A stretch of DNA of 20,427 bases from Clostridiaceae bacterium (GTDB lineage: Bacteria; Bacillota; Clostridia; Oscillospirales; Acutalibacteraceae): the NCBI GenBank assembly GCA_016292455.1, contig JAEDIL010000022.1, positions 1-20,427 on the forward strand, written 5' to 3'. Positions 14,344 to 20,427 of this stretch are shown in pieces; position 1 is the stretch's first letter, and each line of letters begins with the position of its first letter. Below the pieces are notes generated by a model, which was not told the origin of the DNA, did not search any database, and was given only the letters and a program-made list of their open reading frames with translations. A program made the translations under genes and the position numbers.

Positions 14344-15687
14344 TCAATTCTTTTCGCTTGCGACGATTTTTTCCCTGTCGTGCTCAGCTTTTTCCAAAAG
14401 TGCAGAGCGTTCATTCACAGTCACGCCGTCGATGACACAGTTCAAAAGGTAGCCAAGGCTTTTTCCTACGTCACTGCCGCGAAAGCCGAGCGCAAGCATA
14501 TCGTTTCCGTTCACAGCAAGCTTTTTGAGCGAAAAGCACTCGTCCTGAGCTATAATTTCGCCTGCAATTTTTTCGAGTCTGTCAAAATTATCCTGGCGAA
14601 AACGGTATTCCTCCGACTGAGCGAGATTGTCGGCACGCTGAAGCTCAACAAGGTCAAGGAACATATCTTTTCCCAGTCTGTTCAGTTTTCTCTTGACTGT
14701 TCTGTCATCGCACTCGACCGGCGAATCGTGAATACGGATAAGCTTAACCGCCTTTTCAATTGTGTCATTGTCAAAGCGCAGACGCTTCAGCTCTTCCATG
14801 GCAAGGTCAGCCCCCTTTGGTGCGTGCCCGTAAAAATGACCTGTTCCGCTCTCATCAACGGAAAAACATAACGGCTTTGCACAATCATGAAGCAAAGCTG
14901 CAAGGCGCTGATGCAAAACAGGCCGAACGTTTCCGAGGACATGAACGGAATGCTCAAACACATCAAAGCAATGATGCCTGTTGTGCTGTTCAAAACCAAT
15001 CATTGAAGAAAGACAAGGCAGAACAACGGCCAGTATCCTGCCGTATTTCAAAATAACTTCATCTGCGTTTTTTCCGCATATCAGTCCGGAAAGCTCTGAA
15101 CAAACACGTTCGGCAGAGATATTTTTCAGAAGCTGAGAGCAGGAAAACAATGCTTCTTCGGTATTTTTCTCAATTGAAAAGCCAAGTTGGGAGGCAAACC
15201 TCAGCGCCCTGAGAATACGCAAAGAATCCTCCCGGAAACGTTTTTCCGCCTTGCCTACACAGCGGATAATCCCGGCTTCAATATCTTTCCTGCCATTGAG
15301 GGGATCGACGATTTTCCCGTCGACATCCATTGCAACGGCATTCATTGTAAAATCCCTGCGTGACAAATCCTCCGATAAGCTCCCGGTGAACCTTACCTTA
15401 TCCGGATGACGGTTATCGGAATACCCGGTTTCCGTTCTGAACGTTGTAATTTCAATCGGAACATCATCAATAATGACGGTAACTGTTCCGTGGGCAGAGC
15501 CGGTCAGTATTACGCGTAAATCGCAAAAAAGCTCACATATTCTGTCCGGCAAAGCAGAGGTCGTTATATCAATGTCATGGGTTTCGCGCCCCATCAGACT
15601 GTCTCTGACAAAGCCGCCCACAAGATAGGCTTGATTCCCATCTGTATTCAATTTTTTCAAAACCGTTGATATAACTGATTTTTCCAA
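14344..15687 (-). CDS. cca: CCA tRNA nucleotidyltransferase with HD domain
   Basis: Adds or repairs the 3' CCA of tRNAs; class II nucleotidyltransferase. 447 residues from the chosen start. Signatures: YLVGGFVRDSLMG (21-33), metal-binding Asp38 and Asp40 in HDIDI, SRRDFTMNA (109-117), then the helical neck and body (DSLRILRALRFASQLGF), and an HD domain (HHCFDVFEHSVHVLG ... LLHDCAKP) giving probable phosphohydrolase activity, as in longer clostridial and proteobacterial enzymes. No ATG fits: TTG at 15687 follows GAGAGG by 9 bases, and the protein then opens with LEKSVISTVLKKL-like sequence; an in-frame TTG at 15735 falls inside the promoter. Whether it adds CC, A or CCA cannot be told from sequence alone. 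No terminator is visible after it. Confidence 0.93.
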   Translation of the reverse strand: MEKSVISTVLKKLNTDGNQAYLVGGFVRDSLMGRETHDIDITTSALPDRICELFCDLRVILTGSAHGTVTVIIDDVPIEITTFRTETGYSDNRHPDKVRFTGSLSEDLSRRDFTMNAVAMDVDGKIVDPLNGRKDIEAGIIRCVGKAEKRFREDSLRILRALRFASQLGFSIEKNTEEALFSCSQLLKNISAERVCSELSGLICGKNADEVILKYGRILAVVLPCLSSMIGFEQHNRHHCFDVFEHSVHVLGNVRPVLHQRLAALLHDCAKPLCFSVDESGTGHFYGHAPKGADLAMEELKRLRFDNDTIEKAVKLIRIHDSPVECDDRTVKRKLNRLGKDMFLDLVELQRADNLAQSEEYRFRQDNFDRLEKIAGEIIAQDECFSLKKLAVNGNDMLALGFRGSDVGKSLGYLLNCVIDGVTVNERSALLEKAEHDREKIVASEKN

Positions 15688-15726
15688 TGCGACAGTCCTC
15701 TCCTTTTTATGGCAGCAGTAAGATTT

Positions 15727-15754
15727 ATTATACAATAATATCTGTTTTTTTCAA
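15727..15754 (-). promoter_or_regulatory. Promoter of cca
   Basis: Minus strand -35 TTGAAA (15749-15754), 16-base spacer, -10 TATAAT (15727-15732). About 35 bases upstream of the TTG start. Its -35 is separated by only 6 bases from the -35 of the divergent plus-strand promoter. Confidence 0.75.
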
Positions 15755-15760
15755 GAGTGG

Positions 15761-15790
15761 TTGAAATTTATACCCGAATTATGCTATTAT
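15761..15790 (+). promoter_or_regulatory. Promoter of the DivIVA-like/wall-hydrolase operon
   Basis: -35 TTGAAA (15761-15766), 18-base spacer, -10 TATTAT (15785-15790), leading to a leader of about 45 bases before the ATG at 15844. Confidence 0.65.
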
Positions 15791-15843
15791 TAGCGGGATG
15801 TGATTGATTTTTGTTTTCATAAACAGGTTTGGAGGTTGATTTT

Positions 15844-16491
15844 ATGAGCAAAACGGAACGTCTTTTCAGAAACTCCGTTTTCGGCGGATTTAACAAAGAC
15901 GATGTTATTGATTATATTGAGAATATGAAAAATGAGTTCTTTGAGTACCGCTCACAGGTTGAGAAGACAATCAAGGAACTCAACGGACAGGTTGCTGCCC
16001 TGACCGAGGAGGCTCTTGCCGCCAAGAAGGAAGCTGACGAAGCAGTCGCTTCTTCAAAAGCCGCAGTTGCCGCCGCCGAGAAAAAGGTTGCTCAGGCAGA
16101 AGAAAAATCGGCCGAAACGGAGGCGAAGACCGAACCGTGCGCCGCAGACGAAATCAACAATGCCGCCGACAAACTGCGCAAAGTTGCTGACGAGCTTTGC
16201 GACAGCCTCACGGGATTCCTTGACAGAATCGCCGGAAGCAGCGTGGCGGTCACAATCGCTCAGCCCCGGCCGGTTGAAGCTGTTGCAGCTTCGGCACCGG
16301 TATGCGACAAGCCGACAGATGATGCCGCCGGGTCTGAGGTTTTCGCTCCGTCGAAAGAAAAAGAAGAGGATATTGTTTCGTTTATCGACAGTATTCTGAA
16401 CACAACGAATTCAGAAAAAGCAAAGGAGGCTCCGGCAGAAAGTGAACCGTCGCTTCTCGACTCACTTCTTCCGGACAGATTATTCAACTAG
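15844..16491 (+). CDS. DivIVA-like coiled-coil protein
   Basis: 215 residues. The N-terminus FRNSVFGGFNKDDVIDYIENM (8-28) resembles the membrane-binding DivIVA/GpsB start, where a G-F-(N/D)-x-x-x-V turn precedes the coiled coil. Residues 28-96 are heptad-like and Ala/Glu/Lys-rich (likely coiled coil); 101-135 form a second amphipathic helix; 140-175 is Pro/Ala-rich and probably disordered; a conserved-looking acidic C-terminal part (EEDIVSFIDSIL and SLLDSLLPDRLF) may be a docking peptide. Such proteins gather at division sites or poles and recruit wall enzymes. ATG at 15844 has GGAGG 8 bases upstream. The next gene, a wall hydrolase, starts 49 bases on in the same direction. The assignment rests on the N-terminal motif and layout; the exact subfamily is not recognised. 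Confidence 0.7.
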   Translation: MSKTERLFRNSVFGGFNKDDVIDYIENMKNEFFEYRSQVEKTIKELNGQVAALTEEALAAKKEADEAVASSKAAVAAAEKKVAQAEEKSAETEAKTEPCAADEINNAADKLRKVADELCDSLTGFLDRIAGSSVAVTIAQPRPVEAVAASAPVCDKPTDDAAGSEVFAPSKEKEEDIVSFIDSILNTTNSEKAKEAPAESEPSLLDSLLPDRLFN

Positions 16492-16497
16492 TTTTCT

Positions 16498-16515
16498 GCT
16501 GCAATCGGTTGCAGC
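16498..16515 (+). promoter_or_regulatory. Hairpin between the DivIVA-like and hydrolase genes
   Basis: Perfect 7-bp stem GCTGCAA / TTGCAGC with loop TCGG, 6 bases after the stop codon and 25 bases before the hydrolase ATG. No T-run follows. It may protect the upstream mRNA end or set the ratio of the two products; not a clear terminator. Confidence 0.4.
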
Positions 16516-16540
16516 ATCGGCAAAAATCAAGGAGAAAAGC

Positions 16541-19477
16541 ATGGACAGGATTAAAAGAATTTTCGCTATTATACTGCTCACGATTTTCATCGCAACGCCA
16601 TATTCATTCTGCATTGCTCCGTCAGCTGCGGCAGCCGTTGACGAAAAATTTGAACGTTCGATTTCCGATTTTCCGGAAAGCTACAAGCCCAAGCTGCGCA
16701 AGCTGCATGAGCTATACCCCAAGTGGAAGTTTGTTGCTTTTGAAACCGGAATCAATTGGAGCGACGCAGTAAATCAGGAACAGGCTTATGACAGAAGTCT
16801 CTTTCCTCTTTCCTGCTCCAGCATTTACAAAAGCAAGGCAAGCGGCGATTATAATTATACCGGCGACTACTACATCCAGAAAGACGGCGGCTTCGTTACC
16901 GCAAACAAAGCGGCAGTCGCCTACTATATGGATCCGCGGAATTTTCTTGACGTCACTTCGATTTTCCAGTTTGAAAGCCTTGAATACAGTGACGAATTCA
17001 ACGAAGAGGCCGTTGAGTTTGTTCTGAAAGGCAGCTTTATGGCTGACACCAAGATTTCATATTTTAATTCAGACGGCAAAATTATCAAGACAAGTAAGAA
17101 ATACTCAACTGCTATCTGTGAAGCAGGAAAGAAGCATAACGTCAACCCCTGCTATCTCGCTTCAAAAATCATAAATGAGGTAGGTCTTTCCGGCAGCGGT
17201 TCCGTTTCCGGTAAAAACAAAAACTACCCCGGAATCTATAACTTTTACAATATCGGTGCCTATGACGGTGCCGGCGCAATTGAGCGCGGTCTGAAATGGG
17301 CAAGCACCGGTACAACCTATTCGAGGCCCTGGAATACACCTGCAAAGTCAATTACCGGCGGCGCAGAGTTCATTGCAGAATCATATATTGCAGAAGGTCA
17401 GTTTACCCCGTACCTTCAGAAATTCAATGTCAACCCGAATGCAGGATACCGCCTTTATGAGCACCAGTATATGACAAATGTATGCGGAGCTGTCATTCAG
17501 GCTTATTCATCCTATCTGTCATATAAGTCCTCAGACCTGCTTAGCAACAGCTTTGTTTTTTCAATTCCGGTTTTCAAAAACATGGACGACGAAAAAGGTA
17601 CCGACGGAACCATTACACTTTCCGAAAGCCGGAATCAGAGCGGTGTTGTTGCCGGCTCGGGCTGCAACGTCAGAAAAGGACCGTCCACACGCAATGACAA
17701 GTACAGCTTTCAGCTCAACAAAGGCGCAAAAGTCTCTATTCTCGGACTTGTTCCTACAGACTCTGACTACTATCTTGATTATCTGAATTACCCGTATTGG
17801 TACAAAATCAAGTTCACCTATGATTCGAAGTCATACACAGGATATATGCCCCAGAGCTTCATCAGTCTGAGTACTTCCTCTTCTGTTCCCGTGGGAACCT
17901 ATAACCCGAGTTTTGACTCAAAGGACGGAAAAAAGCTCCGTCTTGTTTCCTTTGACGAAAGAATTGCAACAATTCAGAACGACTATTCAATCCTCTTCAA
18001 AAAGGAAGGTAAGGTTTCAATAGCCGCATATGATTCTACGGGACGAATGTCAATAGTCCAGTATAACGTTGCAAAAGCAAAACGTCCCGACACTGTTACG
18101 GGACTTGCTCAGTCGTCAATCACGTCAACATCATATACGCTCAGCTGGAACAAATCAGCCGACGCCACCGGTTATACAGTATGCAGATACAACACCAAAA
18201 CCGGACTGTTTGACCCGATTAAAACAACAACTGCCACAAAACTTGAAATCAAATCCAAAACACCCGGACAGCTTGACACCTACGTTGTCCGGTCAATAAA
18301 GAAGCTTCCCGACGACAGCGTTCTCAACGGATATGATTCAGAGCCGCTGGTTGCGGCAACAAAGCCGCAGGCTCCCTCATTTTCGTCTCAGAGCGGAAGC
18401 TCGAGCAGCGGATATACGCTCAACTGGTCCAAGAGTACCAACGCCAACGGATATAAGGTACAGATATTTGACGAAAACAGCGGAAAGTTCATCGACCTCA
18501 AATCAACTTCTGAAAACAAGCTGAAAATCACTTCACTGAAACCTGTTTCTTCAAACAAGTATCGCGTTCGTGCATATATCAGAATTGACGGAAAGAATAT
18601 TTACAGCTCTTATTCCGATACCTTTGTTGCCTCAACCTCGCCAAAGCCGGTTTCCGATGTCAAGGTTTCTTCAATAACGTCAACTTCCTTCACTCTTTCG
18701 TGGAAAGCCTCTGCCGGGGCAGAAGGTTACAGAGTATATAAAAAGGATGCGGGTTCCTCTAAGTACACACTTATTGCGACAGTTGACACAAACAAGGCTG
18801 TTATTAAAGACTGCGCCCCGGGAACACGCGCAAGCTGCATCGTTCGGTCGTATATCCGTGTGGGAAATTCAGTGATAACCAGCGAATATAAGGATGTTAC
18901 GGAAATCATTACAAAGCCTTCAAAAGTTTCAGCTCTGAAACAGACATCAATAACCGCTTACGGCTATACGCTCACTTGGAACGCCGTTTCCGGTGCAGAC
19001 GGTTATCAGGTATACAGATATGATACCGCAGCAAAGAAATATGTGAAAGCAGGAACCGTAAGCACTAACAAATATACGGTCAAGGATCTGAAACCCGGAA
19101 CAGTTACAAAATACAAAGTCCGTGCCTTTACAAGACTCAACGGCAAAGCGTATTTCGGAAGTTTCAGTTCTGTTTTGAGCGCCGCCTCCTCTCCTTTAAA
19201 GGTTGCAAACCTCAGTCTTTCCAAAGTCGGCGGCACGAAATACACTGTCAAGTGGAGCAAAACTGCCGGTGCGGACGGCTACAAATTATACAGGTATGAC
19301 TCGGCAAAGAAAAAATATGTCTGCATTGCCACAACGTCAAAAACATCGGCAGCAATCACAGCTTCTGTTAAAAAAGGTACGGAAACTCTTTATGTAAAGG
19401 CTTACCGCGACACCGGCAGTTCTTTGATTTACGGCACCAGGTCACCGGTATTGAAAGTAATAATCAACACAAAATAG
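16541..19477 (+). CDS. Secreted modular cell-wall hydrolase (glucosaminidase-like) with SH3, Big-like and five FnIII domains
   Basis: 978 residues. Signal peptide 1-33 (basic start, hydrophobic core, AAAA). Residues 40-350 resemble clostridial endo-beta-N-acetylglucosaminidases (GH73-like): paired segments LRKLHELYPKWKFVAFETG and FLDVTSIFQFESL, then LASKIINEVGLSG with Glu213 as likely acid catalyst, and NFYNIGAYDG. About 366-445: bacterial SH3 (GCNVRKGPSTRNDKYS), a wall-binding fold. About 450-506: Big2-like segment (DERIATIQNDYSILFKKEG). 515-978: five FnIII repeats. No LPxTG or membrane anchor, so it is held by binding modules or released. ATG at 16541 has AAGGAG 6 bases upstream; an in-frame extension to 16442 lies inside the previous gene and is rejected. 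It would cleave peptidoglycan glycan strands during growth or separation, fitting its DivIVA-like neighbour. Confidence 0.85.
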   Translation: MDRIKRIFAIILLTIFIATPYSFCIAPSAAAAVDEKFERSISDFPESYKPKLRKLHELYPKWKFVAFETGINWSDAVNQEQAYDRSLFPLSCSSIYKSKASGDYNYTGDYYIQKDGGFVTANKAAVAYYMDPRNFLDVTSIFQFESLEYSDEFNEEAVEFVLKGSFMADTKISYFNSDGKIIKTSKKYSTAICEAGKKHNVNPCYLASKIINEVGLSGSGSVSGKNKNYPGIYNFYNIGAYDGAGAIERGLKWASTGTTYSRPWNTPAKSITGGAEFIAESYIAEGQFTPYLQKFNVNPNAGYRLYEHQYMTNVCGAVIQAYSSYLSYKSSDLLSNSFVFSIPVFKNMDDEKGTDGTITLSESRNQSGVVAGSGCNVRKGPSTRNDKYSFQLNKGAKVSILGLVPTDSDYYLDYLNYPYWYKIKFTYDSKSYTGYMPQSFISLSTSSSVPVGTYNPSFDSKDGKKLRLVSFDERIATIQNDYSILFKKEGKVSIAAYDSTGRMSIVQYNVAKAKRPDTVTGLAQSSITSTSYTLSWNKSADATGYTVCRYNTKTGLFDPIKTTTATKLEIKSKTPGQLDTYVVRSIKKLPDDSVLNGYDSEPLVAATKPQAPSFSSQSGSSSSGYTLNWSKSTNANGYKVQIFDENSGKFIDLKSTSENKLKITSLKPVSSNKYRVRAYIRIDGKNIYSSYSDTFVASTSPKPVSDVKVSSITSTSFTLSWKASAGAEGYRVYKKDAGSSKYTLIATVDTNKAVIKDCAPGTRASCIVRSYIRVGNSVITSEYKDVTEIITKPSKVSALKQTSITAYGYTLTWNAVSGADGYQVYRYDTAAKKYVKAGTVSTNKYTVKDLKPGTVTKYKVRAFTRLNGKAYFGSFSSVLSAASSPLKVANLSLSKVGGTKYTVKWSKTAGADGYKLYRYDSAKKKYVCIATTSKTSAAITASVKKGTETLYVKAYRDTGSSLIYGTRSPVLKVIINTK
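18083..19474 (+). repeat. Five tandem FnIII modules within the wall hydrolase
   Basis: Residues 515-978 of the hydrolase hold five modules, each with a Trp-containing strand (LSWNK, LNWSK, LSWKA, LTWNA, VKWSK) followed by a Gly-Tyr strand: GYTVCRY (544), GYKVQIF (637), GYRVYKK (729), GYQVYRY (821) and GYKLYRY (913). The Gly-Tyr anchors are spaced 93, 92, 92 and 92 residues apart, so the array is very regular. Modules differ enough at DNA level that this is not a simple nucleotide repeat. Confidence 0.85.
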
Positions 19478-19494
19478 AAAGAGAGATGACCCGA

Positions 19495-20427
19495 ATGGGA
19501 AAAAAGGGAAAGTTTTACATCACAACCGCAATTGCGTACACATCGAGAAAGCCTCACATCGGCAACAGCTATGAAATTGTTCTGACTGACGCCATTGCAA
19601 GGTACAAGCGTCTTTGCGGCTATGATGTATTCATGCTCACCGGTACCGACGAGCACGGCCAGAAAATTGAAGACTACGCAAAAGCCGCCGGTGTTTCGCC
19701 AAAGGAATATGTTGACAAGGTTGCAGGCGAAATCAAAGGCATTTGCGACATTCTTAACACAACCTATGATAAATTCATCAGAACAACCGATGAATACCAC
19801 GAGAAATGCGTTCAGAAGATTTTTAAAAAGCTTTATGATCAGGGAGACATCTATAAAAGCGAATACGAGGGGCTCTACTGCACTCCGTGTGAGTCCTTCT
19901 GGACCGAAGCACAGCTTAAAGACGGAAAATGCCCCGACTGCGGACGGGAAGTAAAAAAAGCAAAAGAAGAAGCATATTTCCTGCGTCTTTCCAAATATCA
20001 GAAGCAGCTCGAAGAGTATATTGAGGAAAACGAGCACTTCATTTATCCCGAAAGCCGCAAAAAGGAAATGCTCAACAACTTTATCAAGCCCGGACTTCAG
20101 GATCTTTGCGTCTCCCGTACCTCTTTCAAATGGGGTATTCCCGTCACATTTGACGACAAGCACGTTATTTATGTATGGATTGACGCGCTTTCAAACTATA
20201 TTACTGCGCTCGGCTACGATCCCGATGGAAGCGGTGAGCTTTACAGCAAATACTGGCCTGCCGATGTTCACATCATAGGCAAGGATATTGTCCGCTTCCA
20301 CACGATTTATTGGCCGATTATGCTCATGGCTCTCGGCGAGCCGCTTCCGAAGCAGGTTTACGGTCACCCGTGGCTCCTTTTCGGAACTGACAAGATGTCA
20401 AAATCAAAAGGCAATGTAATTTACGCA
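19495..20427 (+). CDS. metG: Methionyl-tRNA synthetase, N-terminal part, cut by window edge
   Basis: Charges tRNA-Met, including the initiator. The first 311 residues are present. Class I motifs: PHIGN (20-24, a HIGH variant), GTDEHGQKIE (50-59), the zinc-binding insert with Cys129, Cys132, Cys146 and Cys149 (YCTPCESF ... KCPDCG), YVWIDALSNY, and KMSKS (300-304). The synthetase runs in frame to the right edge. Two in-frame ATGs exist (19486 and 19495); the second is preferred because AAAGAGAG then sits at a normal distance. It starts 17 bases after the wall hydrolase stop with no terminator, T-box leader or promoter visible between, so it seems to depend on the upstream transcript or on a promoter hidden in the hydrolase gene. 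Confidence 0.96.
   Translation, partial: MGKKGKFYITTAIAYTSRKPHIGNSYEIVLTDAIARYKRLCGYDVFMLTGTDEHGQKIEDYAKAAGVSPKEYVDKVAGEIKGICDILNTTYDKFIRTTDEYHEKCVQKIFKKLYDQGDIYKSEYEGLYCTPCESFWTEAQLKDGKCPDCGREVKKAKEEAYFLRLSKYQKQLEEYIEENEHFIYPESRKKEMLNNFIKPGLQDLCVSRTSFKWGIPVTFDDKHVIYVWIDALSNYITALGYDPDGSGELYSKYWPADVHIIGKDIVRFHTIYWPIMLMALGEPLPKQVYGHPWLLFGTDKMSKSKGNVIYA

Noticed and set aside
14224..14871. 215-codon open frame on the plus strand
   Set aside because: Antisense to cca and the SRP promoter; the opposite-strand genes explain the region fully.
16442..16540. N-terminal extension of the wall hydrolase by 33 codons
   Set aside because: It overlaps the DivIVA-like gene end and would bury the signal peptide; ATG 16541 has AAGGAG at 6 bases.
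19429..20163. 244-codon open frame on the minus strand
   Set aside because: It is antisense to metG, whose motifs (KMSKS, zinc Cys, GTDEHGQ) are unmistakable; the Phe/Val/Leu-rich translation shows no family and mirrors the codon bias of the real gene.
1..20427. CRISPR array, transposon, prophage, integrase, tRNA or rRNA gene
   Set aside because: No repeat-spacer pattern, transposase or integrase motif, cloverleaf or rRNA-like stretch was seen, and the intergenic gaps are too short to hold most of these.

Overview
The window reads as a chromosomal segment of a Gram-positive Bacillota bacterium, most likely a Clostridia/Oscillospirales-type gut anaerobe. This rests on the ylxM-ffh-rpsP-khpA signal-recognition-particle operon, a DivIVA-like protein, strong GGAGG-type ribosome binding sites, occasional TTG starts, near-consensus sigma-A promoters, and secreted multidomain wall proteins with SH3 and FnIII modules. 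The taxonomic call is an inference from family resemblance, not a database result. Coding density is very high: 17 genes, no intergenic gap above about 165 bases, and no tRNA, rRNA, CRISPR array, insertion sequence or prophage gene seen.

Layout on the minus strand, from right to left. (i) cca, tRNA nucleotidyltransferase. (ii) ylxM-ffh-rpsP-khpA, driven by a perfect TTGACA-17-TATAAT promoter and closed by a strong terminator. (iii) A phosphohexomutase followed after 14 bases by a 77-residue membrane or sortase-like small protein, then a strong terminator. (iv) A secreted lipase-like alpha/beta hydrolase. (v) A short-chain dehydrogenase overlapping or abutting an iron-sulfur flavin ene-reductase. 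(vi) guaB (IMP dehydrogenase), metF, a free-standing MetH reactivation domain, and metH, which runs off the left edge. On the plus strand, diverging from cca: a DivIVA-like coiled-coil protein, a 978-residue cell-wall glucosaminidase with SH3, Big-like and five FnIII modules, and metG (methionyl-tRNA synthetase), which runs off the right edge.

Functional themes: folate one-carbon flow to methionine (metF, metH and its reactivation partner) is tied by close spacing to GMP synthesis (guaB). The SRP operon couples membrane targeting with a ribosomal protein and a KH RNA chaperone. The plus-strand operon joins a polarity/division-type protein with a wall hydrolase. The least understood parts are the dehydrogenase/ene-reductase pair, the 77-residue small protein and the secreted lipase-like protein. 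The IMP dehydrogenase is also notable because its catalytic residues fall at the numbers used for the Tritrichomonas foetus enzyme. I saw no clear novel defence or mobile system.
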